From: Aquilonibacter sp963703325
Lineage (GTDB): Bacteria; Vulcanimicrobiota; Vulcanimicrobiia; Vulcanimicrobiales; Vulcanimicrobiaceae
Length of the DNA stretch: 64,000 nucleotides
Direction of reading: 5' to 3'
Assembly (NCBI GenBank): GCA_963703325.1
Contig: OY969805.1
Span: 1,116,001 to 1,180,000, forward strand
The notes beneath the pieces were generated by a model. That model did no database searches. It was not told the DNA's origin and saw nothing but the letters and a program-made list of their open reading frames with translations. The translations under genes and the position numbers were made by a program. Each line of letters starts with the position of its first letter. The stretch's first letter is position 1. Shown here piece after piece: positions 34,283 to 43,566 of this stretch.

Positions 34283-36604
34283 ATGCGCGCGCACGAAGCC
34301 GGATTCACGTTGCTCGAAACAGTCGTGACGGTTGGCATCGCCGTGATTCTGCTCACGGCCGGCGGCTACTGGATGCTCTCGATGCGACCGGGCGCACTGC
34401 GCGGGGCGCTCGATGATTTCGATGCGAATCTCGCTGCGGCCAAAGCGCTTGCAGCAAGCAGCGGTAACGGGGCCACCTTGGTCTTTGCGCCACATCCCAG
34501 TAATGGATCGGGCTTTACACTAACTGTCTTCTCCGGTCGGCCGAACGCCGCAAACGCAGTAACCGCGACGAACACGATGATCGCGAGCAGCCCGACGGGC
34601 GTAAGCGAAGCGCACTTCGGCAATCCGCCCTTTGCGATCTTTTTGAACAGCGCCGGCTACCCAACCGGCAGCGCAAACTATCCGACGCTCGACGCGCAAG
34701 AAAATCCAACGTTCAACGTGATCGCACAACAACCGCCGTGCCCGAGCGGCGGGATTGAACTCACATTTACGAACCCCCAGGGCGTAACGGCGACGCGCAC
34801 GTTGCCGTGCAACGAACCCGTTCCAATCGCGGCAGGCACCGATCCGACGCCGACACCAAATGCTCCGCACATCTCACCGACGTATTTGCTGGCGCACGAT
34901 ACGACGGATAGCGGGCCGCTGAAATTCAAAGCCGCAGAATACGGCTACTATCACTGGTATGCTTCGACGCACAATGGCGCGTCGTGTCAAACGCAATCCT
35001 CGGATACAGGCGCCGCGCCAGCGGTGTTTGCCAGTCCGTGGCCATACGCGCAACCGAGTCCTGCGGGCCAAAGCGGCGCTGCACCGGCGCCGCCGGCGCT
35101 TGCACCGTACACCTGGCCTGTTGGCGACCCAAACGATCCACCGGCGTGGTTTCAGCTCTCACCGGTCTTACATAACGGCGGCATGTGCACCGTGACCGTC
35201 GAGGACGACTACAACCAATCGGGGACAGTGACCGTGCAAGTGATGGGCGATCTTACGCCGTCAACGACGTCGCTGACGGTCACGGTGGGTCAAGCTGCGC
35301 AGACGATTCAACTCTCGAAGACGTTTGATAGTCAACAATTGCTGCTCTCCGCGGGAGGCCCGTGCCTGGGCATCGTTACCGTAACGACTGCATCTGGCTC
35401 GTTTCCGAGTTCACCCTCGACGACGCCGGCGACCGGAACCGTGGCGGTTACGCCGATCGTGCAAGGCACCTGTAATCTCATCGTGCAGGATCAGTATGGC
35501 GAACAAGTGACAATCGGCGTGACCGTGCAGCAGTCGATCGCCTCGTGGCCACAGCAACTAGTGCTCGGCGTCAATGGAGGGTCGGTCGGTAATACTAGCG
35601 GGACCGTGCTGAGCGATGCGTTCATTCCGGCGATCGCATTCGGGCCAGTGATCAACGCGCTGCTCGGAGGCGCCGCCGCGCAGGCGGCAGGCGAAACGCC
35701 ATGTTACGCGCTTGGCGTTACGACAGCGTACACGCTTGGCGACAACACGGGGCAATACGTCGATAATTCACTGCCAATGTCGGTCAGTGGCGCTCTGGGG
35801 ATTTACGTCGATTCGAACGGCTGTGAGGTCGACGCGAACGACAATCCCATTGCCGCTACGAGCGCCGGCATGATCGCCTACAACCCAAACAATCAGAAAG
35901 AGACCTACGCCTATAAACAGACCGGATGTCCGATTGGTCTTAACGGTTGGGATCCCGTAAACGCGAGCGGCATAGAGGCGCTACTCGAAGCAGAAGGGCA
36001 GAGCGAGGGACAGTGCTTAGTTACGTTGGGCGATGGCGCTACGACAGCTGCTGAGCCAGATGCCGGATTAGTCGCCGTGAGCGTGACGAATTGCACGGGA
36101 AGCGGGTACGAGACGATCGACGGTACATGCTATTTTCTTTTCGGCGCCACCGGCTATTGTGAGCTCGAATCTACAGGGAACGTCGTCACGGCATACTTGT
36201 GTTCGCCGCCGATAAATGCTGCGTGCGAAACGTCGAGCTTAGGCTGCTACCCGTATCAGATATTGCAGTTCTATTACGTTCCTCAGAGCGAAATGTCGAC
36301 TGCGTTTCTGGCGAATGGCACATGCCCAACCGTCTACGCCAACGAATCAGAGTGGACGCAGTACGGCATTAACTATGGGAACACCGTCAGCGACACGCCG
36401 ATCGGCGGGGACGGCTACAATAGCGGCGCCGGTGGGCCAGAGCCCAACGTGTCTATCCTCAATGCACTCGGTCTTAGCGTAGCGGATGAAACGGAAGCGG
36501 CGGCTGCCAGCACGATACCGGTATATACCTCGTCGGGCGGAACCCCCGCTCCGTGCCCGTCGCCAACACGGCCACCACCGACGCCCCCGCCACAATTACC
36601 TTAG
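34283..36604 (+). CDS. Very large prepilin-like surface protein
   Basis: The N-terminus is a classic type IV prepilin / pseudopilin signal: a short basic leader MRAHEAG followed by FTLLETVVTVGIAVILLTAG, so cleavage and N-methylation after Gly7 are expected. The 773 residues far exceed normal pilins (about 150-200) or minor pseudopilins. The rest is secreted beta-rich sequence: serine/threonine/proline linkers, an Ig-like segment (about 325-420), a cysteine-containing region (about 460-730) and a proline-rich tail (SPTRPPPTPPPQLP). It could be a tip adhesin of a type IV pilus or a pseudopilin of a secretion system. No other pilus gene is nearby. Confidence 0.75.
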   Translation: MRAHEAGFTLLETVVTVGIAVILLTAGGYWMLSMRPGALRGALDDFDANLAAAKALAASSGNGATLVFAPHPSNGSGFTLTVFSGRPNAANAVTATNTMIASSPTGVSEAHFGNPPFAIFLNSAGYPTGSANYPTLDAQENPTFNVIAQQPPCPSGGIELTFTNPQGVTATRTLPCNEPVPIAAGTDPTPTPNAPHISPTYLLAHDTTDSGPLKFKAAEYGYYHWYASTHNGASCQTQSSDTGAAPAVFASPWPYAQPSPAGQSGAAPAPPALAPYTWPVGDPNDPPAWFQLSPVLHNGGMCTVTVEDDYNQSGTVTVQVMGDLTPSTTSLTVTVGQAAQTIQLSKTFDSQQLLLSAGGPCLGIVTVTTASGSFPSSPSTTPATGTVAVTPIVQGTCNLIVQDQYGEQVTIGVTVQQSIASWPQQLVLGVNGGSVGNTSGTVLSDAFIPAIAFGPVINALLGGAAAQAAGETPCYALGVTTAYTLGDNTGQYVDNSLPMSVSGALGIYVDSNGCEVDANDNPIAATSAGMIAYNPNNQKETYAYKQTGCPIGLNGWDPVNASGIEALLEAEGQSEGQCLVTLGDGATTAAEPDAGLVAVSVTNCTGSGYETIDGTCYFLFGATGYCELESTGNVVTAYLCSPPINAACETSSLGCYPYQILQFYYVPQSEMSTAFLANGTCPTVYANESEWTQYGINYGNTVSDTPIGGDGYNSGAGGPEPNVSILNALGLSVADETEAAAASTIPVYTSSGGTPAPCPSPTRPPPTPPPQLP

Positions 36605-36620
36605 GATGCGGGCCGCGAAA

Positions 36621-37595
36621 TTATGGCCAGTTTGAATGGTTCGGATCGGTGTAGGAGCGCGGGTCGATCGGGAACTCGGCAACGCCGAAGGCACTCGACG
36701 TCATGTTTCCGTTTAAGCCGTAATAGTTATACTCTCCACCGAACCAAAGTGTGCGCGGATCCGTCGCATAAGACCCAGCGAGCGGATTAACGATGTTCCA
36801 ACACGACGTTCCACCGGAAATTCCGACGTCGCCCGTTGTAAGTTCCTGTGTAGAGCCGCCGTCATTCGCGGTTGAGTACCCAAGCATGGCGCGCACGTTC
36901 TCAGTCAGCCATTCGTCGACGCTTGAGCCGGCGAGATTATTTTGCGCGCGTTCATATTGCCACGCGATGTAGCACGGCATTTCGGTTTGTGCGTTGAGCG
37001 TGGCCAATCGATAGTCGCCATTCGTTTCCCACGTCGGCGGCGTATAGCCTGACGGTACCGTCGGCAACGTCGGCGCAACGAGCGATTGATTTCCGCCGGT
37101 GAGCGTGACGTTATCATGCACCGTCGCGACGACGGTAAATGGTGCCGGTGTCGGCGTGCCGCAATTTGTCGTACACGCCGGCGGCGCATAGCCGGCCGGC
37201 GGTGTCGAAACGGTGTCGGTGCCGATGATCAGCAGGTAGTGGCCGTTAGGAACGCCGCCGAGCGTGAAGCTTCCATTGCCGGCGGTGGTCACTTGCAGCG
37301 ACGGCAGCGGTGTCGGGCAGCCGTCGTTCTCCGGTGTGATCGACGTTGCTGGTACCGGCGTCGCCGCGCATGGTGCCCACGGCATCAGTTTCACCGCGAC
37401 GCCCGCAAGTGGTGCGCCGCTGCCGTCGGCGACGACGATGCCGCTCGCATTCGTGGTGGTTTGTCCCTGCGATGGGATCAGTGTCGGCGTCGACATCGGG
37501 CTGGTCGTAGCTGGCGCGCTGCTACCGCCTCCGCCGCCGCAGGCGGCAAGTGCTGCCGCGATGCCAAGCGCGCTTGCGATCAAACGCAAGTTCAT
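36621..37595 (-). CDS. Secreted lipoprotein with N-terminal Cna-B-like domain
   Basis: The product from ATG 37595 (324 residues) begins MNLRLIASALGIAAALAACG, a lipobox followed by a polyglycine/serine linker. Residues about 50-150 look like a carboxypeptidase-regulatory / Cna-B type beta-sandwich (GIVVADGSGAPLAGVAVKL, GNGSFTLGGVPNGHYLLIIG). The C-terminal part (about 190-324; cysteines near CYIAWQYERAQNN and TSCWNIVNP) is of unknown family. The GTG nine bases upstream is an alternative start. It is convergent with the prepilin-like gene, separated by 16 bases. Confidence 0.65.
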   Translation of the reverse strand: MNLRLIASALGIAAALAACGGGGGSSAPATTSPMSTPTLIPSQGQTTTNASGIVVADGSGAPLAGVAVKLMPWAPCAATPVPATSITPENDGCPTPLPSLQVTTAGNGSFTLGGVPNGHYLLIIGTDTVSTPPAGYAPPACTTNCGTPTPAPFTVVATVHDNVTLTGGNQSLVAPTLPTVPSGYTPPTWETNGDYRLATLNAQTEMPCYIAWQYERAQNNLAGSSVDEWLTENVRAMLGYSTANDGGSTQELTTGDVGISGGTSCWNIVNPLAGSYATDPRTLWFGGEYNYYGLNGNMTSSAFGVAEFPIDPRSYTDPNHSNWP

Positions 37596-37625
37596 ATCGC
37601 CCACACCCCCCGTTAGTACCCACCT

Positions 37626-39302
37626 CTAGTATACAGGAGACCCCGGGCCGCCGGGCGCGACGGAGCCGTCGTCGGGCGCGAAAACCAAATTGAGCGGATA
37701 GCTCGAGCCGGCTTCGGGCATCGTCACGATCGTCACGCGCACGAAGCCTTTCGCCGGAATCACATACTGGCGCACCTTGTAGCGCGTGAACGCCGCAGTT
37801 TGATGCGATTGCACCAGCACGTTGTCGATCAGGTACGTGCCGGTCGCGTGACCGCCGCGCGGCGTTTCGTAGATCGCGATGTTCTGCGGCGTCGAGAGTG
37901 GATTTTGCACGTTCACCACAAACGATTCGAGCACGCCGTAGTCGCCCGAGAGTGCTTCGCCCGCCAGGCTATTCGGCAATGGCAGTTGCCCGATCGGCAG
38001 CTCGAGATACGCGTCGTTGACGTTCCACTGCGTGGCGAAATGAAATTCCGGCACGGTGTAAATCCCGCGCGCGTGCTTCACCGTGCTGGTGAGCAGTTGC
38101 CCGGTCGTTAATGCCGTCTCAGGATCGTCGCTGGCATTTTGCGCAACCAGCGTCAAGTGTACGGTGCTGCCTTCCAGCACGCGCAATTGCAACAAATTGG
38201 TGACGATCGCGCCGGCCGGCATCTCTTGCTGCGCGATGACCTGCGTCGAGTTGCCGGGAATCTGCAACAGCCGGCCCTGATTCTGCACCACGTCGACCAA
38301 GAAATCTTTGGTCGCGTCGTGGCCGGCTTCCATTTCATACTTGCTCGCGCCGCGGCCGCTGATGTACTGCAGGGTCGCGGGCTCGCTCGATTCATTCTGC
38401 GCGACCAGCACGATGCGCCGGTCCGGTTGCCCCGGCGGATTGTAGTGGAAGTACAAAAAGCGCGAGGGCACTTCGCGTTTGAGGTCGGCGCTGAAGAGCG
38501 TGCCGTTCTCGGTCAGCTTTTCGGGATAGTCGCTAACCATCAGAATGTCGGGCGAGATGCGCGGCACCGCGATGTTGTTGAGGGTGACGTGCACCGAGCC
38601 GTTGACGTCGAAGTATTGCTCGCCTTGAATCAGCACCGGCACGTCGAAGCTCGCGCTCATATCTTGCGCGAGGTCGCCGTTCAGCGGTACCCCGTCGGCG
38701 GTGACAATGGTTTGCGCGCCGGGCCGCACTTGCGTCGAGCGCAGGATCGTGCGCGCGACGAGTTCGCGCAGATAGTCGGGTCCGGCGGGGTCGCCGGTCA
38801 CCGGCAGCGTGATCGGCCCGGGCAGCGAGCCGGCCGGGAACGCAACGCGCACGCCGACGGTGGTGCTCACGCCGCGCGAATCGGTGATCGTGATCGCCGT
38901 CGAGCCGGGCGTCGTGCCGGTAATCGTGATCGAGCGCGTGTCTTGATCGATCGCCATCGTGAAGTACGCGGTCGACGCGGCGACGGCGGTGAGCGCGCCG
39001 AGTGAGCCTTGCACCGTGATGGTTTGCGTGCTGCCGACCGGCACGAAGGCCGCTGCCGGCGACGCGGTAATCGGCGGCAAGGTCGGTGTCGGCGTGGGTG
39101 AGGGTGGTTGTGTCGGGCCCGACGGTGTCGTCGATGCGGCTGGCGATGGCGATACCGAGGCGCTCGGCGAGGTCAGCGGTTGCGCGAACGGCGTGGCGGT
39201 GATCGCGGGTTCAGGCGTCGATTGTGCGCGGACCGAAGCAGCACCGCCCAGGGCGGCGCCGCAGCCGAGCAGCACAACGAGTAGAAGTTTCTCCGGCCCC
39301 AA
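37626..39302 (-). CDS. Secreted proline/serine-rich protein with Ig-like domain
   Basis: The 558-residue protein has a signal peptide (cleavage near SVRAQ), a disordered linker rich in proline, serine and threonine (about 28-75), a small Ig-like or pilus-assembly-N-like beta domain (VPVGSTQTITVQGSLGALTA, about 87-155), and a 400-residue beta-rich body of unknown family. It probably sits on the cell surface or in the periplasm. The start is TTG at 39302, three bases after the recQ stop, with no strong Shine-Dalgarno, so coupling to recQ or a GTG nine codons later is possible. Confidence 0.6.
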   Translation of the reverse strand: MGPEKLLLVVLLGCGAALGGAASVRAQSTPEPAITATPFAQPLTSPSASVSPSPAASTTPSGPTQPPSPTPTPTLPPITASPAAAFVPVGSTQTITVQGSLGALTAVAASTAYFTMAIDQDTRSITITGTTPGSTAITITDSRGVSTTVGVRVAFPAGSLPGPITLPVTGDPAGPDYLRELVARTILRSTQVRPGAQTIVTADGVPLNGDLAQDMSASFDVPVLIQGEQYFDVNGSVHVTLNNIAVPRISPDILMVSDYPEKLTENGTLFSADLKREVPSRFLYFHYNPPGQPDRRIVLVAQNESSEPATLQYISGRGASKYEMEAGHDATKDFLVDVVQNQGRLLQIPGNSTQVIAQQEMPAGAIVTNLLQLRVLEGSTVHLTLVAQNASDDPETALTTGQLLTSTVKHARGIYTVPEFHFATQWNVNDAYLELPIGQLPLPNSLAGEALSGDYGVLESFVVNVQNPLSTPQNIAIYETPRGGHATGTYLIDNVLVQSHQTAAFTRYKVRQYVIPAKGFVRVTIVTMPEAGSSYPLNLVFAPDDGSVAPGGPGSPVY

Positions 39303-39304
39303 CG

Positions 39305-40990
39305 TCAGGCGATTTTCGCCGCTTCCGCCCGAGATACCGCCGACGCCAGAAGTGTTTTGTACCCGACGCTCGGGAAGAGCACGGTGACGAGGTCTTTCTC
39401 GGCGCGCTCGACCGTGCCGGTGCCGAACTTCGGATGCGTCACCACGTCGGCGATCTTAAAGCCGCCGGTCGATGCGCCAACGGCCGGGAGATTGGTCGCT
39501 CGCGTGATTGCGCTATGCAGACAGTTATCGCATTTGCCGCAATTGGTGGTCTCGAAATCTTCGCCGAAGTAATTGAGGATGAAGCGGCGCCGGCACGAGA
39601 CGCACTCCGCATATTGCAACATCATCGAGAGCTTCGACTGATCGTAGGATTTCTTCGTCTCGTAGTTCGCCAGGCTCAGCACCAGCTCGCGGTTCTTGCG
39701 CACCGCTTCGGTCAGGCCATAGGCGGATTTGCCGGTACCTTCGATGTAGCCGGATTTTTTGAGCAGCGCGAGGATCACCTTAAGCTTGGTTAACGGCAGC
39801 TGCAGAATCTTGCGCAGATCGGTCATCGAAACGCCGTTGGTCTGTTCGCCGAAGACTTCGATCGTGCCAAAGACGCGCTGCACTTCTTCGATATCCGGAT
39901 ACTTGCCGGTCAGGAAGTAGTTCTGCACGCGCGTGTCGCTCATGCGATAGATCAGGATGCAGCGAGACAGCTCGCCGTCGCGGCCGGCGCGCCCCGCTTC
40001 TTGGGTGTAGGCTTCGAGCGAACCCGGCAGATCGTAGTGCACGACGAAGCGGATGTTCGGCTTATCGATGCCCAGACCAAAGGCGTTGGTCGCGACCACG
40101 GCGCGAATCGTCTCTTGCATGAAGCACTCATGCACGAGCGTGCGATCTTCTTTGTGCAGTTTGGAGTGGTAAACGGACGCCGGAATGTGCAGCGTTTCGA
40201 CGAGGAATTTTTGCACTTCGAGCGCGTTCTTGATCGTCGCGGTGTAGATGATGCCGGTGCCGTCAAGGGCGCGCGGCCCGGTGAATAGCGACGAGAGAAT
40301 CTTGAGTTTATCGGCCTCTTTGTCGGCCTTGCGCGCTTCGTACTGCAGGTTCGGACGATCGAAGCCTTTGACGATCGGCTTGACGTGCTCGATTCCGAGC
40401 TGATGCAAGATATCTTCGCGCACCGCCGGCGTCGCGGTGGCGGTCAGCGCCAGCACGGTCGGCCGGCGCAGGCGGTCGATCACCGCGCCAAGCGCGAGAT
40501 AGGCGGGCCGGAAATCGTGGCCCCACTGCGAGATACAGTGGGCTTCGTCGACCACAAACAGCGGGATCGTGATTGACTGTAGGAGCTCGAGAAAACTGCG
40601 ATCTTCGAGTTTTTCCGGCGTGGTGTAGGCGATCTTGATCGTGCCGCTCGCGATGCGCTCGCGCACGCGGATCTCTTGATCTTCCGAGAGCGTCGAGTTG
40701 AGCGCGACGACGTCTTCGATGCCCCGTTCGCGCAGCATATCAAGCTGATCTTTCATAAGAGCGATCAGCGGTGAGACGACGACGGTAGTGCCTTCAAGGA
40801 GCAGTGCCGGTAATTGATAGGTGAGACTTTTGCCCGCGCCGGTTGCCAATATGGCAAGCGTATCCTGCCCGGTCATTACGCGGGACACGACTTCTTCTTG
40901 GCCCGGATAAAAACGCTCGAATCCGAACTTCTCTAGAAGGGCGGAACGGAAATCCACGACGAGTTCGAAGGCCTCCCCTGTGTAGAGCAT
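39305..40990 (-). CDS. recQ: RecQ-family ATP-dependent DNA helicase with C-terminal UvrD-tail-like domain
   Basis: RecQ is a 3'-5' helicase in recombination and repair. The product from ATG 40990 is 561 residues, with Walker A GAGKS (51-55), DEAH (148-151) in VVDEAHCISQWGHDFRP, motif VI QEAGRAGRDG, and the RecQ zinc site (CVSCRRR...CGKCDNC, about 440-467). Instead of an HRDC domain, the last 50 residues (IADVVTHPKFGTGTVERAEK and on) resemble the Tudor-like C-terminal tail of UvrD/PcrA. The frame is open to 41245 but that part lies inside dnaX. Confidence 0.92.
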   Translation of the reverse strand: MLYTGEAFELVVDFRSALLEKFGFERFYPGQEEVVSRVMTGQDTLAILATGAGKSLTYQLPALLLEGTTVVVSPLIALMKDQLDMLRERGIEDVVALNSTLSEDQEIRVRERIASGTIKIAYTTPEKLEDRSFLELLQSITIPLFVVDEAHCISQWGHDFRPAYLALGAVIDRLRRPTVLALTATATPAVREDILHQLGIEHVKPIVKGFDRPNLQYEARKADKEADKLKILSSLFTGPRALDGTGIIYTATIKNALEVQKFLVETLHIPASVYHSKLHKEDRTLVHECFMQETIRAVVATNAFGLGIDKPNIRFVVHYDLPGSLEAYTQEAGRAGRDGELSRCILIYRMSDTRVQNYFLTGKYPDIEEVQRVFGTIEVFGEQTNGVSMTDLRKILQLPLTKLKVILALLKKSGYIEGTGKSAYGLTEAVRKNRELVLSLANYETKKSYDQSKLSMMLQYAECVSCRRRFILNYFGEDFETTNCGKCDNCLHSAITRATNLPAVGASTGGFKIADVVTHPKFGTGTVERAEKDLVTVLFPSVGYKTLLASAVSRAEAAKIA

Positions 40991-41041
40991 AACATACCCG
41001 CCGGCAGGCCGAACCAAACGGCCAGCCCGAATCCTAAAGCG

Positions 41042-42616
41042 GTGTCCCTCTACCGTACCTGGCGCCCCAAGTCGTTTGCCGATCTCGTCGGGCAAGACGC
41101 CGTCGTTCGCACGCTGACTCACGCCATCGAGGGCGGCAAGCTTGCGCACGCGTACCTTTTTTCGGGTCCGCGCGGTTCCGGCAAGACGTCGGCGGCCAAA
41201 ATTTTGGCTCGCTGCATCAACTGCGTACAAGGTCCCACGGCTCATCCCGACAACACCTGCGAAAATTGCATCGCGATGCTCAACGGCACCGCGTTGGACG
41301 TATTGGAAATAGACGCCGCGAGTAATCGCGGTATCGATGAGATTCGTTCACTGCGCGAAGCAGTAAAATTCGCACCATCGGTGATGCGGATGAAAGTGTA
41401 TATCATTGACGAAGCGCACATGCTTACTAAAGAGGGTGCCAACGCGTTCTTAAAGACGCTTGAGGAACCGCCCGCTCACGCGGTATTTATTCTTGCGACA
41501 ACGGAACCTGAGAAACTCCCGGTAACGATTCTCTCGCGGTGTCAGCGTTATGCGTTCCGCCGGATTTCGATTCCGGTGATGATCGAACGTATGCGCGAAA
41601 TCGCGACCTATGAAGGCATCACGATTGATGAAGCGGCGTTGGCGGCGATGGCATACCGCGCGGATGGCGGCCTGCGCGATGCTCTAACGATGCTCGAACA
41701 GGCCGCGGCATTTGCCGACGGGCCAATCACGACCACAGTCATTGAGTTGGCCTTTGGCGCTACCGGCCGCAATTATGCCAACACGCTAGTGGACGCGGTG
41801 GTTGCACGGGACGCCGCCGCCGTGCTCCGGACGATCGAGGAAGCAAGCGACGCCGGCGCCGACATGGTGGTGCTGACCCGCTCGCTGATCGCCAACTTTC
41901 GCAACCTGCTGGTGGCGCTCATCGACCCCGACTTGCTCGCGCGAGACCTCGCGCCCGAGGATGCCGAGATCGCCACCGAGCGTGCCATCGACGTGCCGCA
42001 GGCGACGATCGTGCGCGCGCTGCGCGTGCTGGCCGACGCCGCCAGCCTCGCCCGCACCGGCGCCAACCCGCGCCTGGAGCTCGAAACGGCATTGCTCCGG
42101 TTCTTATTGGAAGAGGGCGAAGGTGGCGCGGCTCCCTCCGGTCGCCGCACTTCGGTTGAAAAAGCGCAAATTGTCATCCCGAGCGTAGCTCCGAAGGAGC
42201 GTAGTCGAGGGACCGAGGTTGTCACCCCGAGCGTAGCTCCGAAGGAGCGTAGTCGAGGGGCCACCCCCGACTCGGGCCCCATCACCGTGCAAAAGCTCCG
42301 CGCCGCGTGGACCAGCATTCGCGGCAAAGTCGAGGCGGAGCGTCCTCCGCTGCGCGCGCCGCTCTCCGGCGCAATGGTCGATTCGATCGACGGCAACGCG
42401 GTCGTCCTCAAGCTTCGCGCCAAGTTCGACGCCGACATCCTCAAAGAGCACACCAAGCTGCTCGAATCCGCGATCGCCGATGTCTTGGGCGCGCCGCTGA
42501 AGGTTCGCCTCGAATCCGGAGCATCAGCACCGGCGCAAACGGCAGAGCCGACGCCCGTGAATGAAGAAGAAAGCGCCGACGAACTCTTCGGCTACGCCAA
42601 CGAACGGATCAAGTAG
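41042..42616 (+). CDS. dnaX: DNA polymerase III subunits gamma and tau (DnaX)
   Basis: DnaX is the ATPase of the clamp loader that places the beta clamp on DNA. The 524 residues have the family start YRTWRPKSFADLVGQD, Walker A GPRGSGKT (42-49), the zinc module C58/C61/C73/C76, Walker B with DEAH (YIIDEAHML), and sensor 1 LATTEP. The GTG start lies 51 bases from divergent recQ. The linker at about 378-409 contains two in-frame copies of a repeat that reads PSVAPKERSRG twice, not expected in DnaX. The C-terminal tau-like part is short. Confidence 0.95.
   Translation: MSLYRTWRPKSFADLVGQDAVVRTLTHAIEGGKLAHAYLFSGPRGSGKTSAAKILARCINCVQGPTAHPDNTCENCIAMLNGTALDVLEIDAASNRGIDEIRSLREAVKFAPSVMRMKVYIIDEAHMLTKEGANAFLKTLEEPPAHAVFILATTEPEKLPVTILSRCQRYAFRRISIPVMIERMREIATYEGITIDEAALAAMAYRADGGLRDALTMLEQAAAFADGPITTTVIELAFGATGRNYANTLVDAVVARDAAAVLRTIEEASDAGADMVVLTRSLIANFRNLLVALIDPDLLARDLAPEDAEIATERAIDVPQATIVRALRVLADAASLARTGANPRLELETALLRFLLEEGEGGAAPSGRRTSVEKAQIVIPSVAPKERSRGTEVVTPSVAPKERSRGATPDSGPITVQKLRAAWTSIRGKVEAERPPLRAPLSGAMVDSIDGNAVVLKLRAKFDADILKEHTKLLESAIADVLGAPLKVRLESGASAPAQTAEPTPVNEEESADELFGYANERIK
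42173..42260 (+). repeat. Two tandem copies of a dispersed repeat inside dnaX
   Basis: Two 40-base units, each beginning GTCATCCCGAGCGTAGCT (second copy GTCACC...), start at 42173 and 42221, exactly 48 bases or 16 codons apart, so the reading frame of dnaX is kept. Each ends GCGTAGTCGAGGG. Related sequence in the other orientation occurs at 46580-46642 in an intergenic region. The element looks like a dispersed, partly palindromic repeat that has expanded into the coding linker. Confidence 0.8.
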
Positions 42617-42622
42617 AACGTG

Positions 42623-42931
42623 ATGAATCAAGCCCAGTTGATGCAGCAAATGAAAAAGATGCAAGCCGAGATGGTGAAAGCGCAGGAAGAACTTGCCAAC
42701 ACCACCGTCACCGGCATCGCTGCAAACGGCATCGTAACGGTCGAAATGACCTGCGATCAGCGCATGAAAGCAGTGAAGATCGCCCCCGAAGCGGTGGATC
42801 CCGACGACATCGAAACGCTCGAAGATCTCGTGACGGTCGCGGTCAACGATGCGCTGACGAAGGCCAACGAAAAGGCCCAATCTCGCATGAGCGGTCTCAC
42901 CGGCGGCATGCGCATCCCCGGCCTCATGTAG
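42623..42931 (+). CDS. YbaB/EbfC-family nucleoid-associated protein
   Basis: YbaB/EbfC proteins are small dimeric DNA-binding proteins, almost always encoded between dnaX and recR as here. The 102-residue product from ATG 42623 has the typical start QAQLMQQMKKMQAEMVKAQEEL and the core VTGIAANGIVTVEMTCDQRMKAVKI. A GTG one codon earlier is an alternative start. The end abuts recR, whose ATG follows the TAG directly. Confidence 0.92.
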   Translation: MNQAQLMQQMKKMQAEMVKAQEELANTTVTGIAANGIVTVEMTCDQRMKAVKIAPEAVDPDDIETLEDLVTVAVNDALTKANEKAQSRMSGLTGGMRIPGLM

Positions 42932-43546
42932 ATGCCAACAAAAAGCGGCTCCATCACGGGGCCGGTGCAAGCCCTCATCAACGAGTTTTCGAAACTCCCG
43001 ACCGTCGGCCAAAAAACGGCTGCGCGGTTGGTGTTTCATTTACTGAATCGCCCCCGCAACGAGGCACAATCGCTCGCCGAAGCAATCCTCGCAGTGAAAG
43101 ACAAAGTGCGCTTCTGTTCGGTGTGCTTTTCGCTGACCGAAGACGACCCATGTGATATATGCACTGATGAAGAACGCGATCGCTCGATCATCTGCGTCGT
43201 GGCGGAAGCAAAAGACATCTACGCGCTCGAACGCACCGGCGCATTCAAGGGCCGCTACCACGTGCTCGGAGGACTGATCTCCCCGATGGATGGTATTGGT
43301 ACTGCGCAGCTTCGCGTCAAAGAGTTAGTCGAGCGAATCGGCCTCGAAAATCCGAACGAAATTATTCTCGCGACAAACCCAAATGCCGAAGGTGAGGCAA
43401 CAGCGCTCTATCTGTCTCGCCTGTTGAAGCCCCTCGCACCAACAGTGAGCCGTTTGGCGTACGGCCTTCCAATCGGGGCCGACCTGGACTATGCAGACGA
43501 AGTCACGCTCGCTAAGGCACTGCAGGCGCGGACAACGCTAATTTGA
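42932..43546 (+). CDS. recR: Recombination protein RecR
   Basis: RecR works with RecF and RecO to load RecA at gaps (recF is at 3442). The 204-residue product has the helix-hairpin-helix start LPTVGQKTAARLVFHLL, the zinc finger CSVCFSLTEDDPCDIC (about 67-82), the Toprim domain with VVAEAKDIYALERTGAFKGRYHVLGG, and the C-terminal GLPIGADLDYADEVTLAKAL. The dnaX-ebfC-recR order is widespread. It ends shortly before the restriction-modification cassette on the opposite strand. Confidence 0.96.
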   Translation: MPTKSGSITGPVQALINEFSKLPTVGQKTAARLVFHLLNRPRNEAQSLAEAILAVKDKVRFCSVCFSLTEDDPCDICTDEERDRSIICVVAEAKDIYALERTGAFKGRYHVLGGLISPMDGIGTAQLRVKELVERIGLENPNEIILATNPNAEGEATALYLSRLLKPLAPTVSRLAYGLPIGADLDYADEVTLAKALQARTTLI

Positions 43547-43566
43547 ACAGCGGTAGCGCCGTCGTG

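Noticed and set aside
42173..42260. Possible CRISPR or tandem-repeat array
   Set aside because: Only two units, coding and in frame, with an 8-base gap rather than spacers.
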